DNA of 64,000 bases from a virus (IMGVR_UViG_3300042868_005520:1-64000); one strand, 5' to 3'; counted from the stretch's first letter, positions 52,321 through 60,906 are shown. Numbers and translations: made by a program. The notes: generated by a model not told the origin, from the sequence alone.

Positions 52321-53178
52321 ATGGCAAAAATAATCACAAAATATTCAACGACTGGTGGCTCATCTCCAAGTGGTTTGACCACTGGCGAGTTGGCTGTGAA
52401 TATTTTAGACAAAAAACTGTATGTTGGTGGTGCAGCAGGACCTGTAAGTCTGTCTGATTCGTATGTAAACTCTTTTAATGGTAGAACAGGTGCAGTTCAG
52501 GGTGTGTCTGCCGCCAACGGACTTACAGGTGCGGTTACATGGGCAGCGGGTACAGGTCTAGATGTTTCCTCTGGTGGTGGAGCCATTACCTACGGAATTG
52601 GTGCGGGATTCGCACTACTACGCTCTGTTGGAAACACAGCCGCCTTGGATAATATATCTAATCCGAGCATTGGTGACTTGGTGTTTGTGCAGGATCGAGG
52701 AACTTACTACTACTGGGATTACTACGCCGCAGGAGGGACACTCGCGTGGATTAACATTAGTTTAATTTCAAATGCATTGCAAGGAGATCTGAACGGTGAC
52801 GGATCCGTTAATGGTGCAGACCTCGGCATTTTGCTTAATAGTTGGTCTGTACTATCTGGTAGCAATTCCTTGACTATCGGTGTTAAAGACGGCATAACAG
52901 GTGCTTTTAAAATATTTGCAGACGGAAGTGCCAATCCCAAGAAGCAAGAAATGGTTGTGGTGTCAACCCAAGGCACCACATCAGCATTCTCAGTAAACAC
53001 AGACACTCTGTATTTTACGGGATTAGTTGAAATAGACGGCGAGAATGTGGATAAGGTTGCGTTAACCGTCTACAACGGAAAAACAGAACTGTATGGCGAC
53101 ACCACCGTTAACGGAACCCTACAACTCCTTAACGGGGGAATTTCGGGTGGATTTATAGACGGTGGAACATTTGTATAA
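52321..53178 (+). CDS. Tail fibre protein with dockerin-like motif
   Basis: A 285-residue fibre-like protein with the Mtd-like N-domain (SPSGLTTGELAVNILDKKLY) and a SFNGRTGAVQG module. At about residues 156-172, GDLNGDGSVNGADLGILLNS is a dockerin/EF-hand type calcium loop (DxNxDGxxNxxD). It ends GGFIDGGTFV. TAAAATA lies 4 nt before the ATG and there is no Shine-Dalgarno. Confidence 0.78.
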   Translation: MAKIITKYSTTGGSSPSGLTTGELAVNILDKKLYVGGAAGPVSLSDSYVNSFNGRTGAVQGVSAANGLTGAVTWAAGTGLDVSSGGGAITYGIGAGFALLRSVGNTAALDNISNPSIGDLVFVQDRGTYYYWDYYAAGGTLAWINISLISNALQGDLNGDGSVNGADLGILLNSWSVLSGSNSLTIGVKDGITGAFKIFADGSANPKKQEMVVVSTQGTTSAFSVNTDTLYFTGLVEIDGENVDKVALTVYNGKTELYGDTTVNGTLQLLNGGISGGFIDGGTFV

Positions 53179-53182
53179 TTAC

Positions 53183-53189
53183 CTATATA
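53183..53189 (+). promoter_or_regulatory. Late-type box CTATATA
   Basis: CTATATA in the 51 nt gap before the fibre gene at 53230; an A lies 6 nt downstream of the box, and AAGGAA lies before the ATG. Confidence 0.35.
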
Positions 53190-53229
53190 GTAACAGCATA
53201 CTTTACTATTAACTTTTAAGGAACGTATC

Positions 53230-55281
53230 ATGGCAACTCAACTAACTTTCCGCAGAGGCACATCCGAACCAACTCAAGCATCAGGATTGACTCTTGGTGA
53301 ACCAGCGTTTAATACCTCGCTGAGTACTTTCCATATTGGAAGAGGTGCAGGTGTTACGGCTGCTTGGGTTGGTGCACAAATCAGTGGTCTGTCTACGGGC
53401 ATTGCTGCGGGACTTACCTTGCAGGTTCCAACCATGTCTGCGGTTAAAGACTATGTTGCAAGCACCACATCGGGTGTTGCCACTCTAAACAGTTTAACAG
53501 GCACAGTTACCCTTGCTGCTGGCACTAATATTGGAGTCACCACTGCTGGCAGTAGTATTACTGTTACGAACTTGGGTGTGCAAACCTTTAACGGACTCAC
53601 GGGTGCTGTTGGCGGTGTCACCACATCTGCTGCAAACACCTTTACCGCACTTAATACTTTCAACGCAGGTATTAGTGCTGCTGGTGGTGTGACTTTTGCA
53701 GGTGACATTGCAGTCAATGGTGGTGATATCACCACTTCAAGTGCTACTGCAACAGTATTTAACACAACTACAACTAACTTGAGTATTGGTAGTGCTGCTA
53801 CTACTTTGACAATGGGTGCTACTTCTGGTACTGCATCTATTAGAAACTCTAATATAATTTTGGGCACTTCGAGTAGCACCTTTATTGCAACACCTGTCAG
53901 TACTAATAATGACTTATATATTAGTCCATATGGAAATTTGTTATTAGCACCAAGTTCAAGTAGTGTAGGTGACGGTACATATGCATCAGTGGTTGTCACC
54001 AATAGTACTGATGCAGCAGGTCAAGTACAGATTGCTGGAGGTGATCTTTATCTTGGTACAAAATCTGTAGATGGAGCGGTGTTTACATCTGTCAATGTAA
54101 TATTTGAAGGTTCGGGGAATGCCGATTCCAACAAAACAACAGTAACTGTAGACAACCCAACAGCAAATCGTACAATCACCTTACCTAATGCTTCTGGTAC
54201 TGTTGCACTCACTAGTCAGTTAATGGGGGCAGTGAACGGCTCTACGGCTGCAACCAACGCAGTGACTTCTTTCAACGGACTCACTGGTGCAGTCACAGGT
54301 GCATCACTTGGTGCAAACACCTTTACTGGACTCAACACATTCAACTCAGGTATCACCACATCATTCATCTATGTTTCCACAGGATCCACCTTTGGTGCAC
54401 GAGTTGATGTTGCTGGTATTCTTGATGTTGTTGGTGGTGTCACAATGGAATCTACCAGTGATCATGCTGGTGCTGCCAGATTTGCTTCAACGCTTGTTTC
54501 CACAGGTTCAATAACCGCAAATGGTGGATTGACTGCTTCCACCCTTGATGTGAGTGGTACTGCCAGAACAACAGGCAACATGACTGTTGGTGCAACGCTC
54601 ACAGTCACGGGAAACTTACTTGTTAACGGCACAACAACCACGATTAACTCCACTACACTTTCAGTGGACGACAAAAATATTGTGCTTGCTGATGGTAATG
54701 TACTAGATGCATCCGCCGATGGTGGTGGTATTACTCTTAAAGGAGCCACAGATAAAACCTTTAATTGGGTGGATGGAACCGATTCGTGGACAAGCAGCGA
54801 ACACATGGATCTTGCCGCAACAAAGGTGTTCAAGATTGGAACAAGCACGGTTCTATCATCAAGTGCTCTTGGCAGTGGTGTTACTGGATCTAGTCTTACC
54901 GCAGTTGGAACACTCGCAACAGGCGTATGGCAAGCCACAGCGATTGGTGCAACCTACGGTGGTACGGGACTTACTTCATACACCATTGGTGATGTGATCT
55001 ACGCAAACGGCACAAGTTCTCTTGCTAAACTTACTACTACCACGGCAGGATATCTGCTGGCGGCAAACGGTGCTGGTGCTGCTCCTGAGTACAAGCAAGT
55101 ACTGATTAAAGACGCTGCTGCAAACTCTATTGCCACGATCCTATCTGGATCAGGAACTCTTACTGCTACTATTCAGAATGCTACCTCATCACTAAAGGGA
55201 GTTGCATCGTTTGATAACACAAACTTTACTGTTAGTACTGGAGCAGTTACGATTACAGGAGTAGACGGTGGCACTTACTGA
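53230..55281 (+). CDS. Long modular tail fibre protein
   Basis: A 683-residue fibre with the Mtd-like N-domain (LTFRRGTSEPTQASGLTLGE), two SFNGLTGAV / TFNGLTGAVGG modules, one copy of the 34-codon module (54349-54450), and the TINSTTLSVDDKNIVLADGN / ADGGGITLKGATDKTF module known from T4-like cyanophages. It ends ITGVDGGTY. It is the largest fibre here and may be the main receptor-binding fibre. Confidence 0.8.
   Translation: MATQLTFRRGTSEPTQASGLTLGEPAFNTSLSTFHIGRGAGVTAAWVGAQISGLSTGIAAGLTLQVPTMSAVKDYVASTTSGVATLNSLTGTVTLAAGTNIGVTTAGSSITVTNLGVQTFNGLTGAVGGVTTSAANTFTALNTFNAGISAAGGVTFAGDIAVNGGDITTSSATATVFNTTTTNLSIGSAATTLTMGATSGTASIRNSNIILGTSSSTFIATPVSTNNDLYISPYGNLLLAPSSSSVGDGTYASVVVTNSTDAAGQVQIAGGDLYLGTKSVDGAVFTSVNVIFEGSGNADSNKTTVTVDNPTANRTITLPNASGTVALTSQLMGAVNGSTAATNAVTSFNGLTGAVTGASLGANTFTGLNTFNSGITTSFIYVSTGSTFGARVDVAGILDVVGGVTMESTSDHAGAARFASTLVSTGSITANGGLTASTLDVSGTARTTGNMTVGATLTVTGNLLVNGTTTTINSTTLSVDDKNIVLADGNVLDASADGGGITLKGATDKTFNWVDGTDSWTSSEHMDLAATKVFKIGTSTVLSSSALGSGVTGSSLTAVGTLATGVWQATAIGATYGGTGLTSYTIGDVIYANGTSSLAKLTTTTAGYLLAANGAGAAPEYKQVLIKDAAANSIATILSGSGTLTATIQNATSSLKGVASFDNTNFTVSTGAVTITGVDGGTY
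54349..54450 (+). repeat. 34-codon fibre module, copy 3
   Basis: A 102 nt copy of the module in the 50091 gene, now in the 53230 gene. It codes SFIYVSTGSTFGARVDVAGI and shows module exchange between fibre genes. Confidence 0.85.
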
Positions 55282-55305
55282 TTGAAAATATTACAGTGGT
55301 TGGGT

Positions 55306-55327
55306 AGCAGAGCGTAAAGGCTCTGCT
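55306..55327 (+). other. Hairpin between fibre and coiled-coil genes
   Basis: An 8 bp stem (AGCAGAGC/GCTCTGCT) with loop GTAAAG. No T-run follows, so it is not a standard terminator. It may protect or shape the mRNA. Confidence 0.6.
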
Positions 55328-55329
55328 GT

Positions 55330-55336
55330 CCACATA
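55330..55336 (+). promoter_or_regulatory. Possible late-type box CCACATA
   Basis: CCACATA, with another ATACATA overlapping just after, 31 nt before the coiled-coil gene ATG. Weak match to CTACATA. Confidence 0.25.
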
Positions 55337-55367
55337 CATACTACAGCCTCTTGAAAGGAGATATATT

Positions 55368-55886
55368 ATGGAAAGCAAGAACCCGAACGAAACTATTTTG
55401 ATTCCCCTTCTAAACAAGCGACTCACTGATCTTGTTGTTGCAAATATTTTAACTGAAGCGAAGTTACTGTACTGCGAAGAAGAGAAAACAGAACTAAAAA
55501 CACTGTTGGAGAAAGAGCAGACTGCGGCAAAGCAGTTGGTTGAAGACAACTCATCTGCTTTCTCCAAAGCACTACAAGAGCAAACGCAGAGCATTCGTGA
55601 TACCTGTGAGCAGGAAAAAACTGCTGTGCAACAGGCTGCGGAGCACAGCAAGCAAGAAATTGCTAAAAATTGGGAGCAAGAACTTGCAACCCAAACAGGA
55701 AACCTTAATGCAAGGATTAATGCCTTAACGGCAGAACTCCAATCATCCAATCAAATGGTTAGTTCTCTCCGTAAAGAAATTCGGGAGTTAACGGTACCAG
55801 TCGTTGTTGTGGAGGAAAAAACTACCACACAACCGAAGCGAAACAGCAAGAAACTGGCTCCTGCAATGAGTAGTGATACCTACTAA
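55368..55886 (+). CDS. Coiled-coil protein after fibre gene
   Basis: A 172-residue, mostly helical protein (MESKNPNETILIPLLNKRLT start) with long Glu/Gln/Lys-rich coiled coil from about 30 to 140. The N-terminal 40 residues match the small protein at 52097. AAAGGAGAT is a strong ribosome binding site. Likely structural or an assembly helper for the fibre genes. Confidence 0.75.
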   Translation: MESKNPNETILIPLLNKRLTDLVVANILTEAKLLYCEEEKTELKTLLEKEQTAAKQLVEDNSSAFSKALQEQTQSIRDTCEQEKTAVQQAAEHSKQEIAKNWEQELATQTGNLNARINALTAELQSSNQMVSSLRKEIRELTVPVVVVEEKTTTQPKRNSKKLAPAMSSDTY

Positions 55887-55889
55887 ATA
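55883..55889 (+). promoter_or_regulatory. Late-type box CTAAATA
   Basis: CTAAATA overlaps the stop of the coiled-coil gene and lies 18 nt before the TTG start at 55908. An A follows 6 nt after the box, and AGGAGA is next. Confidence 0.45.
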
Positions 55890-55907
55890 GGGGTAGGAGA
55901 ATTTACA

Positions 55908-57581
55908 TTGGCAACACAAATTCAAATCAAGCGTGGCTCTACCACTCCAGCAGGACTAACTGTTGGCGAAAGTGCCATGAACACAAGCACCAACCAAATC
56001 TACTTGGGTGGAACGGGTGGAACTGTTTTGGTTGGTGGAGAAGTCACGGGTGGTGTAGACATGGGTGCAGGTTCGGCTGTTTCTGCCAATCGCATTCCCA
56101 CACAGAGTGGTGTCTACAACTATGTTCGCAATAGTACCGTTACTTCGTTTAATGGACTCACAGGAGCCGTGGGTGGTGTTACCACATCTGCTGCAAACAC
56201 CTTTACGGCACTCAATACTTTCAATGCAGGTATTAGTGCAGCAGGATCCACTTTCTCGTCCACCACAAACACACTTGATGTGATTGCGTCAACAGAAGGC
56301 GCAGGGCTTCGCATCGCAAAGGCTGTTACAGGAACAAACAGCAGAGTTGGTGGAATTCGTCTAGGCAGATCGGGTACTACTGCAAGCAACACATATCTTG
56401 AAGGTAGTGCTGGTACATTTACTATTTACAACGGAGTAGACAACACAGCCAATGCTTTTGCATTATTCTCTAGTACAGCATTCACTATTGGTGCTACTAC
56501 AGCCTCTCAAATGAACCTGAACTGTCCAGGGACAGTGCAGATTGGTGATGCTACTGGTACTGTTACACTACACGGTCAAAAGTTCACACTTGACGGTTCA
56601 ACACGCTTCTTTACTTTTGGTGATAATAGTGGTACTACCGCAGGATTCGTGGGCATAAACCGCGCATACAACGGTCTGTGTGCAGACTACGCCCTTGAAG
56701 TAAACAGCCCCACTGGCAAGGGCTTGCAGTTAATCTACAACGATAACACGGGGGCTGCGTCCAACTGGGTGAACATGGATGTGAGCAGCGGTGGTAACTA
56801 CACACTGCGTCCAAGCGGTGGCTTGGCTACGGTTACGGGAACGCTGAATGTGTCTGCTGGTGTTTGTGCTGCTGGTGCAACATTCTCAGGTAATGTGACA
56901 GCCCAAAGTACATTGTATACTGATAATATACAAGCCATAGGAAATCAAATAAATATTGCTAATGTAGCAAGTGGTAGAGTTGCTTTTGGTGACTACGATG
57001 GTGCTGGCAACTCTACTTTTGTGTTTATAAGAGATGCTACATCTAGTCTATTAATTTCAAATCCAAATGGGGTTGTCGGAATTGGTGATCCTAACAATGT
57101 GGGCAGCGGATATGCCCTATTATATGATGCTGCTGTTGGATCCTTGGACGGTAATAATTCTTCTCTTACTAATTTTAGTAGTGGAGATTTCAATGGTCGT
57201 CTTGATATGAATGGTGGGTACTCCGAACGGGGTGCCACGGCTTCACAGGCAACAAACACCATAACATTCAATGCTGCTTCAGGAAACACACAGAAGTTTG
57301 TTCCTAGTGCAGTGGTCAACACCGTTAATTTTACTAATATAAACACCGCCTCAACACAATGCACATCCGCAACTCTAATATTCCTTCACGGTGCAACTCC
57401 TTACGGACTTACTACGGGAACATTCTCTGTGCAACTAGCGGGAGTAACCAAAACTGTGAAGTGGTCTGGCGGATCTGCACCAACGCTAACAAACACTGCA
57501 AACAAAACAGATATTCTTAACTTCCTGACATATGATGGTGGAACTACTTGGCTTGGATTTGTTGGAGGTCTGAATTTCTAA
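55908..57581 (+). CDS. Tail fibre protein
   Basis: A 557-residue fibre. The start is TTG (AGGAGA 7 nt upstream; the next in-frame ATG would cut the conserved MATQIQIKRGSTTPAGLTVG). Modules: Mtd-like N-domain, SFNGLTGAVGGVTTSAANTF, then a long beta-rich region. The C-terminus lacks the DGGxF ending. It overlaps the next gene by 1 bp. Confidence 0.78.
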   Translation: MATQIQIKRGSTTPAGLTVGESAMNTSTNQIYLGGTGGTVLVGGEVTGGVDMGAGSAVSANRIPTQSGVYNYVRNSTVTSFNGLTGAVGGVTTSAANTFTALNTFNAGISAAGSTFSSTTNTLDVIASTEGAGLRIAKAVTGTNSRVGGIRLGRSGTTASNTYLEGSAGTFTIYNGVDNTANAFALFSSTAFTIGATTASQMNLNCPGTVQIGDATGTVTLHGQKFTLDGSTRFFTFGDNSGTTAGFVGINRAYNGLCADYALEVNSPTGKGLQLIYNDNTGAASNWVNMDVSSGGNYTLRPSGGLATVTGTLNVSAGVCAAGATFSGNVTAQSTLYTDNIQAIGNQINIANVASGRVAFGDYDGAGNSTFVFIRDATSSLLISNPNGVVGIGDPNNVGSGYALLYDAAVGSLDGNNSSLTNFSSGDFNGRLDMNGGYSERGATASQATNTITFNAASGNTQKFVPSAVVNTVNFTNINTASTQCTSATLIFLHGATPYGLTTGTFSVQLAGVTKTVKWSGGSAPTLTNTANKTDILNFLTYDGGTTWLGFVGGLNF

Positions 57582-57982
57582 TGTTTCCATCAAAGGTAGG
57601 TTTTCACTCCTCTATTCTTACTCCGAGGCTGACCAGTACTCTTGGGGCTTTGAGCAGAGGCGTAGGCAATTACGGTACGATGGGGTATGTTCTCATGGGT
57701 AACATAAACAAGCGTGAAAGATTTTTCGTAACAACAACGAATGCTAACATTACAGTTCAAATAGAAACTACAAGCACATCAGCAAATCCTTTTTCTGTGA
57801 TTACAGGAACAAATGCGTTTGCTACTCCTATTGAATTAAAAATCAACAATGGAGAGTATATTCATATTGGTATGAAGGGATCCGTTGTAGGTACTGGAAC
57901 TTTATCCTTGCGTTCAAATAGTTCTACAGGAACAATTTTGGCAAGCGTTGCATACCAAGTTATCACTGGTGGCAGAGGCTAA
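57581..57982 (+). CDS. Small beta-rich tail-associated protein
   Basis: A 133-residue beta-rich protein (MFPSKVGFHSSILTPRLTST start). The ATG overlaps the fibre stop, so it is translated with it. It may cap the fibre tip or join it to the baseplate; no family recognised. Confidence 0.6.
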   Translation: MFPSKVGFHSSILTPRLTSTLGALSRGVGNYGTMGYVLMGNINKRERFFVTTTNANITVQIETTSTSANPFSVITGTNAFATPIELKINNGEYIHIGMKGSVVGTGTLSLRSNSSTGTILASVAYQVITGGRG

Positions 57983-58006
57983 ACCAAATAATCATCCGAA
58001 TACTTT

Positions 58007-58031
58007 AGAGGGGCGAAAGCCCCTCTTTTTG
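58007..58031 (+). terminator. Rho-independent terminator after tail-fibre block
   Basis: Stem AGAGGGGC / GCCCCTCT with a GAAA tetraloop, followed by TTTTTG. It ends the plus-strand fibre block, 25 bp after the last stop. Confidence 0.92.
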
Positions 58032-58043
58032 TTATGATTTGCT

Positions 58044-58050
58044 CTACATA
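58044..58050 (+). promoter_or_regulatory. Late-type box CTACATA before nrdJ
   Basis: CTACATA just after the terminator, 28 nt before the nrdJ ATG; an AGGAG site follows. A sigma70 promoter is not clear here. Confidence 0.35.
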
Positions 58051-58078
58051 CTCTACCTAATCAACACAGGAGTTCGCT

Positions 58079-59998
58079 ATGAAATCACTTCCCACGCTGT
58101 ACCAATCTTTCATTCACCTTTCACGCTATTCTCGTTGGCTTGACACCGAAGGACGGCGTGAGTCATGGGAGGAAACAGTTGACCGCTATTTCCGCTTCTT
58201 TGATGAACACTTTGCGGAAAAGGGTGTAAAACTAAATAAGACTATACGCGATGAGTTGCGTGATGCAGTTTTAAATTTAGAAGTAATGCCTTCTATGCGT
58301 TCACTAATGACCGCAGGAGAAGCACTGAAGCGTGACAACACGGCAGGATACAACTGCTCGTATGTTGCCGTAAACAAGGTTCGTGCCTTTGATGAGATTC
58401 TGTATGTTCTCATGTGTGGCACAGGAGTTGGCTTTAGTGTAGAAAGGCAGTATGTTGAAAAACTTCCTACAATTGCTGAAGAGTTTACACAAAGCGATAC
58501 GCTCATTGTGGTCAAAGACTCCAAAGAAGGTTGGGCAAAAGCCTACCGCGAGTTGGTGTCCCTACTTATTGGAGGTCAAATCCCCCGATGGGACACCTCT
58601 AAAATTCGTCCTCTTGGTGCGCGTCTCAAAACTTTCGGTGGACGCGCAAGTGGACCGCAACCACTGGAAGACCTCTTCCGATTTACCGTCAGTACTTTTA
58701 AGAAGAGTGCTGGCAGAAAACTCACATCTATCGAATGCCACGACATTATCTGTAAGATTGCGGAAATTGTCGTGGTCGGCGGAGTGCGTAGATCTGCTCT
58801 TATCTCTCTCTCGAACCTCACCGATGAGCGAATGCGTGATGCTAAAGTGGGGCAGTGGTGGTTGGAAAACCCACAGCGAGCGTTAGCAAACAATTCGGTT
58901 TCATACAAAGAGAAGCCAGAGATTGGCGTGTTCATGGAAGAGTGGCTGTCACTCTACAAGTCCAAGAGCGGAGAACGGGGCATCTTTAATCGTCAGGCTG
59001 CACAGAAAACTGTGGAGAAACTTGGTGATCGCCGTGATGCCACTTACGAGTTTGGTACGAACCCCTGCTCCGAGATTATTCTGCGTGACAAGGAGTTCTG
59101 CAATCTGAGCGAAGTCATTGTTCGTGCAGACGATACCCCCGAAACTCTAAAGCGCAAGATTCGTCTTGCCACCATTCTTGGCACATGGCAAGCCTCGCTC
59201 ACGAATTTCCCGTACCTGTCAAGTGAGTGGAAGAAGAACTGCGAAGAAGAGTGCTTGCTTGGTGTTTCACTCACAGGCATTCTTGACAACAAACTCATGC
59301 GTGATCAGGGTGCTGAATTGGAAAGACTGCTTGCTGGTCTTCGTGCCACTGCTGTTGAAACGAACAAGGAGTGGGCAAAGAAGATTGGTATTAATCCTGC
59401 TGCTGCGATTACTTGCGTGAAGCCTAGTGGAACGGTGTCTCAGTTAACTGATTCCGCAAGCGGTATTCACGCTCGTCACAACGAGTACTACATTCGTACT
59501 GTTCGTGCAGATCGCAAGGATCCCATGTGTCAGTTTATGATTGACAAGGGATTCCCTGCTGAACCGTGTGCCATGCGCCCTGATCACACAATGGTGTTCT
59601 CGTTTCCGCAGAAGGCAGTGGGATCTGTCACGCGCACAGACTTGACTGCTATTGCTCATCTAGAGTTGTGGCTCACCTATCAGCGGCACTTCTGTGAACA
59701 CAAGCCGTCCATCACCGTGACTGTCAAGGAGTACGAGTGGATGGCGGTGGGTGCGTGGGTGTACGATCACTTTGATGAAGTGTCAGGTGTGAGTTTCTTG
59801 CCCCACTCCGATCACTCCTATGTTCAGGCTCCGTATCAGGACTGTACAAAAGAAGAGTACGAAGCAGCAGCAGCAAAACTGCCCCTGTCTATTGACTGGA
59901 GCGAGTTGACGAAGTACGAGAAGGAAGACACTACCAAGGGCACACAAACCTTTGCGTGTAGTGCTGGCTCGTGTGAAGTAGTAGATTTGACTAATTAA
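58079..59998 (+). CDS. nrdJ: B12-dependent ribonucleotide reductase, class II
   Basis: A 639-residue adenosylcobalamin-dependent ribonucleoside triphosphate reductase (monomeric NrdJ; Lactobacillus enzyme 739). Key parts: NTAGYNCSYVAV with one redox Cys, GTGVGFSVERQ, then NPCSEIILRDKEFCNLSEV with the catalytic Cys and Glu, KPSGTVSQLTDSASGIHARH, and a C-terminal CSAGSC Cys pair. It needs no oxygen and no small subunit, but needs host B12. It makes dNTPs for phage replication. T4 uses class I and III enzymes instead. Confidence 0.94.
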   Translation: MKSLPTLYQSFIHLSRYSRWLDTEGRRESWEETVDRYFRFFDEHFAEKGVKLNKTIRDELRDAVLNLEVMPSMRSLMTAGEALKRDNTAGYNCSYVAVNKVRAFDEILYVLMCGTGVGFSVERQYVEKLPTIAEEFTQSDTLIVVKDSKEGWAKAYRELVSLLIGGQIPRWDTSKIRPLGARLKTFGGRASGPQPLEDLFRFTVSTFKKSAGRKLTSIECHDIICKIAEIVVVGGVRRSALISLSNLTDERMRDAKVGQWWLENPQRALANNSVSYKEKPEIGVFMEEWLSLYKSKSGERGIFNRQAAQKTVEKLGDRRDATYEFGTNPCSEIILRDKEFCNLSEVIVRADDTPETLKRKIRLATILGTWQASLTNFPYLSSEWKKNCEEECLLGVSLTGILDNKLMRDQGAELERLLAGLRATAVETNKEWAKKIGINPAAAITCVKPSGTVSQLTDSASGIHARHNEYYIRTVRADRKDPMCQFMIDKGFPAEPCAMRPDHTMVFSFPQKAVGSVTRTDLTAIAHLELWLTYQRHFCEHKPSITVTVKEYEWMAVGAWVYDHFDEVSGVSFLPHSDHSYVQAPYQDCTKEEYEAAAAKLPLSIDWSELTKYEKEDTTKGTQTFACSAGSCEVVDLTN

Positions 59999-60030
59999 AA
60001 AATCTAGACATTTTTACTCGACAGCCTCTT

Positions 60031-60037
60031 CTAAATA
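60031..60037 (+). promoter_or_regulatory. Late-type box CTAAATA, 5 nt before ATG
   Basis: CTAAATA, 5 nt (ATAGT), then the ATG of the protease gene. No Shine-Dalgarno is visible upstream of the ATG. Confidence 0.5.
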
Positions 60038-60042
60038 ATAGT

Positions 60043-60807
60043 ATGAAGAGGCGCGTAGTCCAATCTCTTCTGATGGCTCTAGCACTCGTCTTGCTGCAAG
60101 CCTGTGTTCAAGATATAACTGCCGCTGCGCCGAAGAGCGTGGAGCCGCCGAAGAGCGGGGCAGTCGATCCAATGGCAGAAGCCCCTGTGGAGACTCAGTT
60201 CTTCATGAGGGGTTTCTCGCCGTTGGCGGCAGACGAGGAAGCCGCTGTGGGGCATCTAGAGGGCGAGAACGGGGAGGTAATAGGTAGTGCCGTTCTCATT
60301 GCTCCCGATGAAATCCTTACAGCAGGACACTGCCTAGACGATACGGGGGCAGCGTGGTTCTCCACTGGCAACCACTGCTACAGAATAATTAAACACACCA
60401 CCCATCCGTTTTATAAAATTGGTGACACCATGCTGTACGATGTGGCAGTGGCGTGGCTAGAGGAACCGTGCGGTGTTCAACCCCTTCGGGTGGTGACAGC
60501 ACCCCATTATTTCACTCGTACCGAACCACTCACCGTTATAGGATTTGGTGGGGGCATTAAGCGTAGAAGCAATCCCAACACATTCCACTACTTTGGAACG
60601 GTGGTGGAAGACCCCACATACTTTAAGTTTATTCCCTTTGAGGGCACCGTTTGGTTTGGTGACTCAGGTGGTGCAGTCATAGATGCCAACGGAGTACTTG
60701 TAGGGATTGTGTCTTCATTTACTATATTCAACGGTCACTTGTACGAAAATTCCGCAACTCGTTTGGATCTCGTAAGCGATTGGATCGCAGAACAGAAGGG
60801 CAAATGA
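60043..60807 (+). CDS. Secreted lipoprotein serine protease, trypsin fold
   Basis: A 254-residue protein. The first 21 residues are a lipoprotein signal (MKRRVVQ, hydrophobic core, LLQAC lipobox with Cys21). Then comes a trypsin-like (S1-type) domain with His in LTAGHCLDD (about residue 96), Asp in YDVAVAWLE (about 133) and Ser in FGDSGGAV (about 208). It would be anchored in the cell envelope and cut proteins outside the cytoplasm. Likely used at lysis, or to block superinfection or remove receptors; none is proven. Confidence 0.88.
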   Translation: MKRRVVQSLLMALALVLLQACVQDITAAAPKSVEPPKSGAVDPMAEAPVETQFFMRGFSPLAADEEAAVGHLEGENGEVIGSAVLIAPDEILTAGHCLDDTGAAWFSTGNHCYRIIKHTTHPFYKIGDTMLYDVAVAWLEEPCGVQPLRVVTAPHYFTRTEPLTVIGFGGGIKRRSNPNTFHYFGTVVEDPTYFKFIPFEGTVWFGDSGGAVIDANGVLVGIVSSFTIFNGHLYENSATRLDLVSDWIAEQKGK

Positions 60808-60890
60808 AACTCACCCAAATTCAGCGTGTGCTTCTTGGTGCTTGCAGTTTTTTAGTTGGTGTTTTACTGGCTCGCGCAGTAGGTTTCTAG
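60804..60890 (+). CDS. Tiny membrane protein
   Basis: A 28-residue peptide, MKLTQIQRV followed by LLGACSFLVGVLLARAVGF, a single transmembrane helix. Its ATG overlaps the protease stop as ATGA, so it is likely translated with it. Holin-, pinholin- or protease-linked anchor is possible. Confidence 0.5.
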   Translation: MKLTQIQRVLLGACSFLVGVLLARAVGF

Positions 60891-60899
60891 TATTGCACC

Positions 60900-60906
60900 A
60901 TAAATA
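60900..60906 (+). promoter_or_regulatory. Late-type box ATAAATA, 5 nt before ATG
   Basis: ATAAATA, 5 nt (CTTAC), then the ATG at 60912. No ribosome binding site is visible. Confidence 0.5.

Noticed and set aside
55306-55340. Terminator after the long fibre gene
   Set aside because: The hairpin is good but no run of T follows.
59987-60010. TTGACT with TAGACA as a promoter for the protease gene
   Set aside because: The spacer is only 12 nt, too short for sigma70, and TTGACT lies in the nrdJ coding end.
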